The notes under the pieces were generated by a model. That model did not search any database and was not told the origin of the DNA. It worked only from the letters and a program-made list of their open reading frames with translations. The translations under genes were made by a program, and so were the position numbers. A DNA stretch of 64,000 bases from Candidatus Altimarinota bacterium. Its GTDB lineage: Bacteria > Patescibacteriota > Gracilibacteria > BD1-5 > UBA2023. Where the stretch lies: NCBI GenBank assembly GCA_028689205.1, contig JAQTWP010000003.1, positions 98,211-162,210 on the forward strand, given 5' to 3'. Positions within the stretch are counted from its first letter, which is position 1. Every line of letters begins with the position of its first letter. Shown here in pieces: positions 29,380-40,734 of this stretch.

Positions 29380-31107
29380 TTATTTTGAATATCTTCTTCT
29401 TACTAGGAAAAATCAAATCAGTAGTGAAACTCCAAGTAGAAATGCTAATTGTGCAGGTCATGTCTGAACTTTAGTTACATTAGAATAATCATTTGATTCA
29501 ATCTTTTTTTCTCAATCTGTACATGCAGCTTTAATTGCGAATTCATCATATTTTATTTTATCAGAAGAAAGATTAAGAGTGTATTTGTTAATTTTAACAC
29601 TTTCTATTAATGTAAAATTACCATCTTCTCATTTTTTATAAACATTATAATCTGTTGCCTCTGGAAGAGCATCCCAAGATAGCTCAACTACATCTCAATT
29701 CTTAGTTGCTTTAAGTCAGCTTACATTTGATATCATGCAAGTTCAAGCAGAATTAAGACCAAAATCAACTTCTACAATTTCTGATTGAACTCATGAGATA
29801 TCTTTTCCGTCCTTATCAACTGGATTTATTTGAAAATAATATTTACCTACAGTAGAATCTAATCAAGAAACATACCAAGAATAAGAAGTTCAAGTTGAAG
29901 ATTTTATTTTTTCTTTTTCAAAAGTTATAGATTCTTTATTCTGAGTATCTCAAGCAGTCTTAAGTGTTTCAGATGAAGTACCGTATTTGAATTTGAATTT
30001 TGTATATTCTGGCTTATCTGGAGTTACATCAAAAGTAAAGTTAACTTTAGTGTCAGAAGTAATTGCTTTTATATTCATAAATATATTAGAATTGAAAGCT
30101 TTTATTGTAGCTGCAGATTTTTTTACAGTAGTCTTACCTAGACTGCTTTTAAGATTGATATCAATTGAATAATCTCATTCAATACTAGGAAGAGTAACTT
30201 TTCATTCATAAGTTCATGGTGAAGTAGTTGATTCTATAAGAGGTTGTACGACTTCTCAAAGTGTAGCTGTTACTTCTGAAAGACCCGAATCAGCTAATAA
30301 AGTTAAATTAATTTCACTTCATGATGGAGCTTCTGCTCACTCTATAACACTTAAACTTTTGAATAAAGGTCCACTGGTTTCTATATTAATAGAAATATCA
30401 CTTGATTCTGCTATAATTTTATCAGTTCCATCAAGAGCTTTAACTTTTATAATATTAGTAGATTGGGTTAAATCTTTCATTTCTGTAGTGAATGCTCATT
30501 TATCATCTGTTTGAGTTTCTAAGTCTTTCATTTCTGTTCAATTCAAGAAAAATTTAACTTTTGAATTCTTCTTAGTTGTACCACTTACAGTTACTTTATT
30601 ATCAGAAATTGTCATTCAATTATCTGGACTAATTATTGTAATATCTCAAGTACTATCTCATGCATTACCCTCTGTTCAGTCTGTAACAGTAACATCAACT
30701 GATCACTCTAATTGATCGTTTTCTATATCTAGAACAACAACCTTCATTTTTCAAGTCTTAGTAAAAGATAATCATTTTGAGAATGTTTTTGATCATAGGT
30801 CTTCTGCTTTGAATTGGAATCAGTCAGTAAAAGGTACTGTTGCCTTTGAATCATTATCAACAGCAATATAAATATCTCAAGCATAATCTTTTTTTGTATT
30901 CCCTGCACTATCTACAGCTGTTACAGTAAGATCAATTGCCTCACCTACTTTTGTTGAAGTTGGATTGGTAGTAACAGTGAAGTGGTCAACCTTAGATGAA
31001 GTTGAAGTTTTTGTAGTTGTTGTAGTGGCTCAGCTAGCTGCAAAAACTCATACAAATGAAGTTGATAAAAGTAATAAAACACTAGTCGTAGAAATAATTT
31101 TTTTCAT
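29380..31107 (-). CDS. Secreted, C-terminally anchored surface protein with Ig/FN3-like repeats
   Basis: 575 residues. A signal peptide (KKIISTTSVLLLLSTSFVGVFA) is followed by a Thr/Ser linker and several beta-sandwich modules: an invasin/Big-like repeat near 40-130 (TSTKVGEAIDLTVTAVDSAG), Ig-like units to about 330, and a fibronectin-III-like domain (VELSWDALPEATDYNVYK) near 490-550. The end is a sorting-type tail: TGPAQ, a hydrophobic helix and RRRYSK. It probably displays on the cell surface. Adjacent to the SLH peptidase, which also acts at the envelope. More than forty TGA glycines. Confidence 0.85.
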
Positions 31108-31160
31108 AGTTGAATATATAATTAATATAAAAGGTGCAGTAACGTGCAGTATAGTAATAA

Positions 31161-31192
31161 AAAAGCTTATTTACGCAAACGAATAAGCTTTA
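31161..31192. terminator. Hairpin between recF end and surface gene promoter
   Basis: AAAGCTTATT-TACGCAAACG-AATAAGCTTT; lies just upstream of the surface protein start on the reverse strand, so it most likely terminates recF or acts in the leader. Confidence 0.6.
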
Positions 31193-31215
31193 CAATTAAT
31201 ATATTTAATTCATAA

Positions 31216-32295
31216 CTAAATATTTATTATTTTTATATCGGCACTATTAAGAAGAAAAGAAGGTGAATTCTGAGCGGAAATAAAAGTCTGAAATCTCTTG
31301 GAAAAATCAAGAACTGCTTTAATATGTTCATTATCCAATTCTGAGAAAATATCATCCAATAGAATAACTATATTTTCTGAATGTTTTTGCAAGTAAAAAT
31401 CTATTTCTAAGAATTTTAATCATATTAGAATGCTTTTATTTTCTCATCTTGAAAGGAATTCAGAAGAGTTATAATATGTTTTTCAAAATTGAACTCTGAA
31501 TTCGAAGTCATCCAAATGTGGTCAGATATATGTATGTCCAACTATAATATCTCTATCAATATTTTTTTCTATATAAGATTTAATTGAGCCTTCTATATCT
31601 GTAAAATCAACCTTAGTAATATACTCGAATTCTAGACTATATTTATTACCTAATATATCTTCAATTTTTGATATTCTTTCTTTTATAAAATCTAGGAATT
31701 TTTTTCTATGAATATAATAAGATGTGGCCTTAGAAATAAATGCATCATTCCGGAACTTCAAATCTCATTTTGAAGCTTTTCATTCGGATATATTTTTTAA
31801 TAATTTATTTCTATTTCTGAGAATTTTTGAGTAATCTGATTTAATTTTTAGAAAACTTGGATCAAAAAGCATACATACTTCATCCAAAAAATCCCTTCTC
31901 ATTGAAGGTCCAAGATACATTATATTAATCTCTGCAGGTGAAAAAAATACTGCTGTATGTTTTAGAGAATCAATATATCTTGGTTTTGTAACTTTTGTTT
32001 TATTATATATGTATGAAGTTTTGGAAGAAGCAGAATCAAAAGTGACTTTGAATTCTTTTGTCATTCAATCAGAATTATCAAGAACTCAATCAACAAAAAG
32101 ATTCTCACCAAAAAAATTAACTAATCTATTTATTTTGAGTCCTCAATAAACATGAGAATTAAGCAAAAGATAAATCGACTCTAATATATTAGTCTTACCA
32201 GAACCGTTTTGCCCCACAATTAAATTAAAGAAATCGAACTCTAATTCGATTTCTTTATGATTTTTGAAGTTATAAAGGCTGAGATTATTTAACAT
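31216..32295 (-). CDS. recF: DNA replication and repair protein RecF
   Basis: 359 residues. Walker A is GQNGSGKTN near residue 32; the D-loop region [22 protein letters not shown] (read in the reverse frame; split here) and the RecF pattern [23 protein letters not shown] are present. RecF loads RecA at gapped DNA with RecO and RecR. Reverse strand, downstream of gatC with about 170 bp between, where one palindromic repeat lies. TGA glycines throughout. Confidence 0.92.
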
Positions 32296-32364
32296 TTGGA
32301 TTTATATAATACAATCTTAATAGTTTTAGTATTTCTAACTTATCTAAAAATATTATGTTTTTAT

Positions 32365-32400
32365 TTGTCATTTCGAATGAAAATGAGAAACCTTCATTAT
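32365..32400. repeat. Palindromic-type repeat between gatC and recF
   Basis: TTTGTCATTTCGAATGAAAA then TGAGAAACCTTC, matching the unit at 2887 (GTCATTTCGA..GAGAAAtCTTC). Confidence 0.65.
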
Positions 32401-32465
32401 TTTAAAGAATATAAATTTCTAGTTATTTCTAAAAATGACAATTTTATTTTATATTTTATTACTTA

Positions 32466-32759
32466 TTACATTATATTACCAATAGCAATAGAATGATTAA
32501 TTATTTTTTTAGATGAACATTTGAGTAAATCTTCTCTGGAAGAAATTATTCATGGCTTAATTTCATCTTTTCTTAGTGGTAAAATATCAAGTATATTATT
32601 ATCAACACTTCTTAATTCATCTTCAGGAACTTTCTCAAGAATATCAACATATTCAACTATTGAATTAAGGTTTTTTTGGAAACTTGCAACTTCATCAGAA
32701 TTTAATTGCAATCTACTTAAATTTGCAATATGTTTCACTTGCTCTTGCGTTAATGACAT
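32466..32759 (-). CDS. gatC: Aspartyl/glutamyl-tRNA(Asn/Gln) amidotransferase subunit C
   Basis: 97 residues, normal GatC length. LTQEQVKHIANLSRLQL at the start, then VEYVDILEKVPEDEL and LRKDEIKPGIISREDLLK at the end, where Gly is TGA. GatC stabilises the GatA-GatB complex that converts Glu-tRNA(Gln) or Asp-tRNA(Asn) to the amide form. gatA and gatB are not in the window. Confidence 0.92.
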
Positions 32760-32804
32760 TTTTAAATAAAATCAAATTATAAAACTTTTTTATTATAGTG
32801 AAAT

Positions 32805-33167
32805 ATGTTAAAAATCAACTCCGAATTGTTTTCTAAAATCAAAGATAAATTCGCTTCTGATAAAAACACATATGCAAAAATAAAGTTAGAGGAATCTAAG
32901 ATTTTTTTTGCATTGATGGCATCTATGTATTTTTTCTTTTATTTGAGTACTATTGCCTGATATCAGATAGATATATTTTCTAAGCTACTTTCTTGAATAT
33001 ATCCAGTTTTTTTGTTTTCTATATTTATATTACTTTATGATATTATAGTATATTGAACAAGGATATATGAAAAAAAAGTAAATACTATTAAGCTACCACT
33101 AATAATTACTTTTACAATAATATACTTGATATTAATTGCAATATTTTTGGGTTTAAAACTAAATTAA
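32805..33167 (+). CDS. Small membrane protein
   Basis: 120 residues. A soluble, Lys-rich N-terminus of 35 residues is followed by three hydrophobic helices (about 38-58, 65-85 and 98-118). No family recognised. It is 6 bp upstream of a lipoprotein gene and the two form a small unit ended by the terminator at 33737. Confidence 0.6.
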
Positions 33168-33173
33168 TTTAAT

Positions 33174-33710
33174 ATGAAAAAATTATTTATACTACTTTTT
33201 TGTTTAACTATAGTTAGTTCTTGTTGAACATCAACAAGCGACACTGCTACAAAAACATTTGAATGAACATGATTCAATATCAATATCCCCTCTTCATGGA
33301 TAAATGTAGAATCAAAAGATATACCTAATCCACAAAATGGTAAAATAGAACTAGCTCTTACTTCATCAGAAATCAGTACGTGATTTGCTAATAATATGGT
33401 TATATTAAGTGAAGAACTAAAAGAAGTAACTGATTCAAAATGATATGCAATAACCAATTATTTAAGGACAACTTGAAGTGTGCTTGAATTCATAAAACTT
33501 AATGAAACTAATTTTAACTTCATAGATAAAGATGAAGGTAAGATGTATACTTTTGAAGCAAAATATAATACAGAAACTCCTAAAAGAAAATTCATACAAA
33601 CTGCAAAGGTATGTGATAAAAAAGCCTATTTAATTACAATAGGAATTAGTCTAGATATTACAGATGTTTCCAAATATGAAAACCTTCTTAAATCTTTTGA
33701 ATGTAAATAA
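33174..33710 (+). CDS. Lipoprotein
   Basis: 178 residues. The start KKLFILLFCLTIVSSCGTS is a lipoprotein signal peptide with a lipobox around Cys17-18, Gly being TGA. The mature part has a beta-rich core (FEWTWFNINIPSSWINVESK pattern with TGA=Gly in two places) like PsbP/Mog1-type single domains, ending in DKKAYLITIGISLDITDVSKYE. Function unknown; likely membrane-attached on the outside. Confidence 0.7.
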
Positions 33711-33736
33711 ATAATACCATTTAAAAAAATCTTAAT

Positions 33737-33768
33737 AAAAAATGCATTCTCTAAATGCATTTTTTATT
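33737..33768 (+). terminator. Terminator after the lipoprotein gene
   Basis: AAAAATGCATT-CTCT-AAATGCATTTTTT stem-loop with T-run. Confidence 0.85.
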
Positions 33769-33787
33769 TTAATTTTTATAGCAAATA

Positions 33788-33961
33788 TTATGTTTTATTG
33801 AAGTTATCATTTCATGCACAATACACTATTTCATTAAGTTTATTTTTATAAAATCCCTGACATTCTGATACCCATTTTGTCTTATGTGCAATATTACCAG
33901 TATTAAGTGGTAATTTATGTATAGCATTGCAAAAATCATATTTAATACATTTTGTAGTCAT
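33788..33961 (-). CDS. Small cysteine-containing protein (57 aa)
   Basis: 57 residues, four Cys at 5, 11, 34 and 48, TGA Gly after the last Cys. No signal peptide. The spacing (CxxxxxC ... C ... C) could bind zinc. Not recognised. It is followed upstream, on the same strand, by another Cys-rich small gene and both lie beside tRNA-Cys and cysS. Confidence 0.5.
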
Positions 33962-33977
33962 ATATCGTTAATTAAAA

Positions 33978-34169
33978 TTAATTATTAGCAAACAAAATAT
34001 TCATACAATCTTGACTTACTCCTCAACATAAATCAATACACTCAGATATCTTAGTAATTCTTTCTGCTACAATAGTCGGTGATCAACAATTAAAATCATG
34101 AACTTTTTTAAATTCTAAAAATTCTTGTAAATTACCACAATCTGTAATAATATTTTGAGAACAAGTCAT
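33978..34169 (-). CDS. Small cysteine-rich protein (63 aa)
   Basis: 63 residues, six Cys at 3, 11, 28, 44, 48 and 55, helical between them. Read with two TGA glycines adjacent to Cys residues (FNCGSP, DLCGG). The pattern suggests a metal site or disulfide knot; there is no signal peptide. Not recognised. Ends 16 bp before the start of the 57-residue gene, so probably one transcript. Confidence 0.5.
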
Positions 34170-34259
34170 AAGTATATAGTTATATAATAAACATAACAAA
34201 TTAATAACAGTATAATTAGTGATTATTGTAGGGTAGATTATAAAAAATTGCAAATTTTA

Positions 34260-34286
34260 TTGCATTTTTTTGTTTTTATCTATAAT
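34260..34286 (+). promoter_or_regulatory. Putative promoter of tRNA-Cys
   Basis: TTGCAT at 34260-34265 and TATAAT at 34281-34286, spacer 15 bp, 19 bp before the tRNA. Confidence 0.4.
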
Positions 34287-34304
34287 AATGCCACTGATTA
34301 AATT

Positions 34305-34378
34305 GGCGCCATGGCAGATCGGTTATGTAGGAGCCTGCAAAGCTTCGTAGCCCGGTTCGACTCCGGGTGGTGCCTCCA
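34305..34378 (+). tRNA. tRNA-Cys (anticodon GCA)
   Basis: 74 nt. Acceptor GGCGCCA pairs with TGGTGCC (one G-U), anticodon stem GGAGC/GCTTC encloses loop CTGCAAA with anticodon GCA, and the T arm reads CCCGG-TTCGACT-CCGGG. The CCA end is encoded as TCCA. GC-rich against the AT-rich background. It stands about 270 bp upstream of cysS on the same strand. Confidence 0.95.
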
Positions 34379-34466
34379 AATGTATTAAATTATAAAAGGC
34401 AGAAATCAAGATAAATTACAATACAAAACAATTCAAATACTAATCATATAACATATATTATAATAT

Positions 34467-34495
34467 TTCTCAATTTTTATACAAAAATTGAGAAA
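34467..34495 (+). terminator. Hairpin after tRNA-Cys
   Basis: TTTCTCAATTTTT-ATAC-AAAAATTGAGAAA; lies between the tRNA and the cysS promoter and may end the tRNA transcript, though the following T-run is poor. Confidence 0.55.
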
Positions 34496-34577
34496 ATGAG
34501 TTTTATAATTATATTATTCAGGTAAATTATATTCATTAATTATACTGTTTTTAATAATATGTTTTTAATAATATATA

Positions 34578-34606
34578 TTGACTTTTTATATTAAATATGC
34601 TATAAT
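34578..34606 (+). promoter_or_regulatory. Promoter of cysS
   Basis: TTGACT at 34578-34583 and TATAAT at 34601-34606 with a 17 bp spacer; near-consensus and 39 bp before the ATG. Confidence 0.65.
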
Positions 34607-34644
34607 TTCAAGAAATAAAATCAATTAATACTTAACTAATCCAT

Positions 34645-36162
34645 ATGGAAAATCAAGTCGAAAACCCTAATCTTGAGCAAAGTAATAAGCCAAGTCAACA
34701 AATAAATTCGTTAATAAGCTGAAGATCTCTTCATATCTATAATACACTTACAAGAAAAAAGGAAGAATTTAAAAGTATAGTACAATGAAAAGTCAATATG
34801 TATTCTTGCTGACCTACCGTTTATAGTGATGCCCACATATGAAATTTAAGATCATATATATTCCCAGATATATTAAAAAGAGTTTTGAGCAAAATTGGCT
34901 ACACTATCACTCACATTATTAATATAACTGATGTTTGACATTTAACTGACGATGCTAGTGATTGAGCTGATAAAATGGAGTTAAGTGCACAAAAAAAATG
35001 AGAGACAGTATGGGATATTTCTAGAAGATATACAGAAAATTTTATGGATGATCTTAAATCTTTAAATATTCTTGCTCCAACTAAATTTACCAAAGCAACA
35101 GATTATATTGATGCACAAATAGAAATGGTTCACTGATTAGAAAAAAAAGGTTACGTATATAGAATTGAAGATTGAATTTATTTTGATACATCAAAATTTA
35201 AAGCATATGCAGATTTTGCAAAAATTGATATTGGAAATCTAAGAGAATGAGAAAGGGTTGATTTCTGAGAAAAAAGAAATAAGACTGATTTCGCCTTATG
35301 GAAAATGTCTCCTAAAGACTGAACAAAGCGTCAAATGGAATGGGATAGTCCATGGTGAGTCGGTTTTCCTGGTTGGCATATTGAATGTAGTGCAATGATT
35401 TGGAAAGAATTATGACCACAAATCGATATACATACTGGCTGAACTGATCATATTCCAGTTCATCATACGAATGAGATCGCTCAAGCCACATGTTTTCATG
35501 GTTCTACACCGGTCAATTATTGGCTACACTGAGAGTTTTTAGTGTTAGATAAAAATAAGAGGATTTGAAAATCAGAATGAAATAGTATTACTTTAAATAC
35601 ATTGGTTGAAAAAGGATTTGATCCAATTGCATATAGATTTTTAGTGTTAACTGCTCATTATAAGAGCTTCCTGACTTTTTCAGAAGAAAGTTTATCCCAA
35701 GCACAAATAAGCTTACAAAGATTAAAAAAAGATATCAAAAAAATCTATAATTCTACCGAAGAATTGAAAATTGAGGAAAATAATATATCACTATCTCAAG
35801 AAGCGCAAAATTATGTCCAATTAATAATGAATTGACTTTTAGATGATTTAAATACTCCAATGGCACTTGCAGCATTGAGAGAAATGCTCTCAGACGCAGA
35901 ACTAACTAAAAATGAGAAAATACTAATTACAGGTTTCTTTGATGAGATATTTGGCTTAGAATTACTTAACTTTTCTTCTTTAGAAAAACAAAACAAGCCA
36001 ATTCCAATAGATATACTAAAAAAAGCAGAGGAACGATGGGCTTATAAAATGAACAAAAATTTTGCAAAAGCAGATGAATTAAGAATTGAGATAGAAAAAT
36101 TAGGTTATAGTATTTCTGACTATAAGGACCATTATGATATTTGTCCAATAGATTTGATTTAA
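34645..36162 (+). CDS. cysS: Cysteinyl-tRNA synthetase
   Basis: 505 residues. [20 protein letters not shown] holds the zinc Cys and the HIGH-type motif (AHIG), [11 protein letters not shown] and [15 protein letters not shown] supply the other zinc ligands, and RIGKSEGNSI is the KMSKS loop in relaxed form. Most of these glycines are TGA. An extra 30 residues precede the usual start. It charges tRNA-Cys, whose gene lies just upstream, giving a compact Cys-decoding neighbourhood. alr follows after 24 bp. Confidence 0.95.
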
Positions 36163-36186
36163 TTTAATTCATTTTACCTGAAACAA

Positions 36187-37230
36187 ATGTTGAAAATAAC
36201 CTTAGATTCAGCATCTTTGTTATATAATTTTGACTATTTATCAACAAAATGAGATGATATTTGGCCTTGTGTCAAAAAGGATTCGTACTGAGTGTGATTA
36301 AAAAACATATTAGGCATTTTAGATAGATTCAGAAAAATAAATGGTGTTTGCACTGACTCAATAAATGATTTAAGTTATATTAGAGAAATTTTTTCAGGTA
36401 CAGTCCTATATTTTTGAGAAATATCTGAAACAACAATTAAAACATGTAAGATTTATGGTGCAATTCCTTCAATTTATTTGAATGAACAAATTGAATTATT
36501 ATGAAATTTATTTACAGACGTATTTATTGAATTAAATTGCTGATTAAATAGATATTGAAGTAATATAGACACTATTTGAAGCCTGATATATAATTTAAAA
36601 AAGTCAAAAATTAGAATTTCTTGAATTTTTACGCATTTTTCAAAACAAAATAAACAAGATTTTCAGAAGAATTTAGGCTATTACAAATGCATATCAAATT
36701 TGGCTAAAAGACACTGAATCAGCAATATTTCCTGTTTGAGTACTGAAACTTCATGTAGATATTCATTATTCCCTCAAAATATAATCCGTCCTGGAATCTG
36801 ACTATATTGATATTTTTCTAGTTCAGATAATCAAGATGAAAAATTAAAAAATATTTTAGAAATATCAAGTCATATTGCAAGTATTAGAAATATTTTAAAA
36901 TGAGAAAATATATGATATTGATCTAAATATTTAGTTGATAGTAAATCAAAAATAGCAATTATTCCTGTTTGATATGCCGATTGAATCCCTAAAATATCAG
37001 AATTAATCTGATTTGTGGTAATTTGTTGAAATAAATGTAAAATCCTTTCTGTATCAATGAGTTGTATTTTTGTAGACATAACAAACACTGAGATTTTATT
37101 ATCAGATAAAGTGGAAATACTTAGCAAAAACATTAGTTTATACCAATGGGCTTCTTGGTGTAACACTATTCCACAAGAAATTTTATCATGATTCTGTCGA
37201 GGAAAAGGAGTTTCAGTAAATATTATATAA
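36187..37230 (+). CDS. alr: Alanine racemase
   Basis: 347 residues. VKKDSYGVG gives the PLP Lys30 and Tyr34. The barrel includes FIELNCGLNRYG, ISGIFTHFS, NIIRPGIGLYGYF, and the C-terminal beta domain has IPVGYADGIP with the second catalytic Tyr region. A CSW-rich end is present. The usual VSMDQ reads VSMSC here, a substitution worth noting though the Lys and Tyr are intact. It makes D-Ala for peptidoglycan. Probably co-transcribed with cysS (24 bp gap). Confidence 0.88.
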
Positions 37231-37244
37231 TTGGGATTTTAAAG

Positions 37245-38552
37245 TTAATAAGATCTGTTTCTGATGTATTTAAGATTATTATATATAGTTTCCTTGTCAT
37301 TTAAATTGTATAACAATTGATAATATTCTCTCATGAACTCAGTATCTAATATTTTTTCATGGCTTAAATTTAATAAATAATCAGAAGTTTCATTATGGAA
37401 ATTTATCCTGCTTGTCTTTATCTGTTTATCCCATAACTTCATAATATTTTTATCAATATCCTTATTTACAAGATTATTTAAAGTCATTTCCCACGATAAA
37501 AAGTACATAAGATATTTAATCGTCCAAGATAATATATTTGTTTCGGTCGGATGATGTACTGGGGCATTATGGTTTGATCTTACCGGCCAATTAGAGTATT
37601 CTATCTTTCTTAAAACGCTTTTTTTGATTTGTGATAATAATTTAGCTGATAGATCTGTATCAGCTATTCATTTTTCATGGATCAATTTGTTTGGATAATC
37701 TTTAAAACGCAGTACTGTTCATGCTCATCAGTGCAAATATGGCTTTCAACGAATGAAACGAACGTCTGCAGAAAAACCTTTACACATATCATGCCACTTT
37801 GAAATTCAATTTCTTTTATCAATCATATATGCGGAAATAGCCTTATTATTCTCTGATGATAATAATAAACCTATATTTAAAGCAAAAATTGAACTGTCAG
37901 AATTCATGAAATCTTCTAGTTCATCATCCCAGAAAGAAAAAAACACCTCAGAATATTCCCCCGGATTAGATAATAAGCAATTTTTTATAAAGTCATATCC
38001 GCAATTCAGGCTATTTGGCAATCACAGAAAAATATTTGCTGGTGATTCTATTAAATAGAAATTAGCATTATCGACCTTGTTTTTTTTATTAAGAATCATT
38101 GCATGTATCATGTCTCTGGTATCATCCGTGCTATTATTTACCACAAAAACTATATTAAAATTTATTCAGAAGGATTTTTTTATTTCTTTCAGTAAATAAT
38201 CAAAAGAGTTTCATATATTAGAAGAAGAATTTCTACAAGGAAAAACTAAGTTTACTTGATACTTTGTATTAGTTCAAAATAATTTATTTTCAAAATAATA
38301 CAAAGAAAAAGTAGTTCAAAGTATGTTGATTTCCGATAACCTCTTAAAATCAATAGTATTTGATATATTTTTCTTTCGTTTGTTTTTTGTTGTTTCTGAT
38401 ATTTCTTTTAGTAATTCTTGCTTTAAATTCTGATAATAATCTCTGATAGAATCATTTCAAGTTTTATTAAAAATCAGCTTTACACTTTGTCTTTTACTGC
38501 ATTTTTTTATGGTCTTATCTATAAGCTCCGATATTATTACTTCTGGATTCAT
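37245..38552 (-). CDS. Family 2-like glycosyltransferase
   Basis: 435 residues. After a helical N-terminus of about 110 residues, YQVNLVFP and FNIVFVVNNSTDDTRDMI show a GT-A (GT2) nucleotide-sugar fold, and FFSFWDDELEDF is a likely DxD-type metal site; acceptor-side residues follow. No membrane segments, so cytoplasmic. It is the last gene of a seven-gene reverse operon; the next gene upstream is an epimerase (35 bp gap), a likely source of its sugar nucleotide. Ends 15 bp from the convergent alr gene. Confidence 0.7.
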
Positions 38553-38587
38553 TTTTTTTCTATAAATTAATTTTTAATAATAGGTTT

Positions 38588-39511
38588 TTAAAAGTAAGAT
38601 TTTACTATATTTTTTAATTTCAATATTTGTTTTTTCGGTTTCCAGTTGATTATTCTTTCGGTTTCAGTTATATCAGCAAGGAAATAATCAACCTCTCATA
38701 ATCTTCAAGAACTATTTATAACATTGGATTTAGATCATACAATTTCAAGTATAAGTTTTACTAGCTCGTGTAAGGTTATTTTTTTTCCGCTTCATATATT
38801 AAATACCTGCTTTGAACTTTCTTGTTTTTCAATACATGCCATAAATGCATTAATTACATCAGAAATATGAACCAAATCAAGTATCTTATAATCTCAATAA
38901 ATAGTTATAGGTTCATTATTTATTGATTTTTCAATGAGTATTGGCACAACTCTTCATTTGTCACCTTGTCAATATACATTTGAGAGACGTAATATGGTAT
39001 AATCAAGATTGGAGTTATCAGAAGTCGATTTTATCATTTTTTCTCATAATACCTTTGATTCTCAATAAATATTTTCAGGTTTTAATCTATGATTAATATC
39101 TACAGGAAAATATTCAGCATTTCAATAAACTTCTCTTGATGAAGCAAAGATAATTTTTTTATTATTCCTTACACATGCATCTATAATATTCGAAAGTCAG
39201 TTTACATTATATTCGAATGTAAGACTTGGGTTAGATATAGATGTGATCACTTGTGAAATTCAGGCAAGATGAACAACAATATCGCATGTTTTAATAAGTC
39301 CATCGACTAATCATTTATCCGATATATCTCATTCGATACTTTTAAAATTAGATATATTAAGATTTTTTATAGTGTCTAAAAGTATTTTTGAATCCCATCT
39401 ATAGCTATTATCAAATGATACAACTGAATATTTTTTCTTTAGCAGATGTTTTATAAGATGACGGCCTATGAATCAATTTCAGCCAGTTACAAATATTTTT
39501 TTAATATGCAT
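38588..39511 (-). CDS. NAD-dependent epimerase/dehydratase (extended SDR)
   Basis: 307 residues. FVTGGNGFIGRHLI is the GxxGxxG NAD loop (two Gly from TGA), ASSREVYGNAEYF gives the Ser, and IYGESKVLGE the YxxxK catalytic pair; HLAGISQVITSI and LRLSNVYGQGD are further SDR landmarks. It most resembles UDP-glucose/GlcNAc 4-epimerase or dTDP-sugar dehydratase types; exact sugar not inferable. 15 bp from the phosphatase gene and 35 bp from the GT gene. Confidence 0.85.
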
Positions 39512-39526
39512 GCTAACTTAATTATT

Positions 39527-40711
39527 CTAAAATAAAACAAAAGGAACGAACATTTCTTCCTCAGAAATCCCTCAATGTTCAAATAGAGAAGATGGTCATG
39601 TTGATGGAAAACCATCTCATTTTGCAATTGCAATTATTTCTCATATTCTTTCATTATCTTTCTCATTAGCATCAATAAGTCATAGTTCAATCCATTTATT
39701 TTTATCAAAAACCCATCAGGTGTCTTTTACTAACTCTTTTACCCATTTTAAAACCCTTTTTTCTTTTCAATCCTTTGGATAAAAAAATAAGGATCTTCCA
39801 GCTCAGCTAGTCATTATCTTTAAATCATTATTTCCCTTTGATCTCTCAAAAATATTTTCATCAACTTTTCATTGTTGTATTTGTCAATGATCAGAACAGA
39901 ATATTATTTCATTATCATCATTTTTTATACTGTTCAACAATTTAAAAAATGGAATAAAAAAATCTTCCTTAAGTTCTTTTGTGTATCAATATTTATGAAT
40001 ATAAAAATCTAAATCCAAATATAACCAATGTAGTCAAGATTTGTCCAATATAGACTCATCAGATATATATTTCTTAAATCATTCAAATATCATCTTTAAA
40101 TCCAAATAATTTTCAGCGGATATGTTGGGTAAGGAGTGTTTTGTTCATTTTGTTAATTTTTCATGAATAATAGTATATCCTCATTTTTTTCACATTCAAT
40201 GTCTTCAATAATAAGTATGTTTTCATGACACTTTCTGAAAAATATTATCAAAATCAGTTCTAAACAATCAGTCTCTTGAAGGTATTGGTATTTTTTTAAG
40301 ATCAGTTGAACAAATTTCATCGTTTAACCAAATAAAACTCTTATTATAGAGTTCATGAAAAAAAGAAACTCACACGATTCAATGTTGACTTGTTGATAAT
40401 CAAGACATTATACTTATCCAAGCACATGAAGTTGTGCTGGGAAATACAGAAGTAAGGACTGATTTTTGTGATTTTTCTGGCAAAATATCTATTAATTCTT
40501 CTGAAAAATATTTAAAAGAAATCGAATCAATTGCAAAAATAAAAATCTGTTTTTTTCATGAATATAATTTTAAAACAAAATCATGTATTTCTTTAATGCT
40601 TTTGTCATAAATAGAAGAATAAGCTCAATCCAATCATTTTATCATGGAATATATCTTCATATCTTCATATTCTTTTAAAAGCTCTTTTTTATCACTAATT
40701 AACTTAATCAT
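39527..40711 (-). CDS. Alkaline-phosphatase-superfamily phosphodiesterase/nucleotide pyrophosphatase
   Basis: 394 residues. IFAIDSISFKYFSEELI begins the core, VFPSTTSCAW carries the metal Thr nucleophile, GLSTSQHGIVGVSFFHEL follows, and later IIFCSDHGQIQQGK supplies the DH metal ligands of the AP superfamily (NPP/type I phosphodiesterase branch). No signal peptide, so cytoplasmic, unlike most relatives. Substrate may be a nucleotide-sugar, nucleotide diphosphate or phosphate ester made in this operon. 23 bp from the kinase-like gene. Confidence 0.75.
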
Positions 40712-40734
40712 AATCCATTTTAATCTTTAAATAT

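Noticed and set aside
32296..32769. Forward frames opposite gatC and its downstream gap
   Set aside because: They overlap the clear gatC gene antisense and include a repeat unit; no conserved residues.
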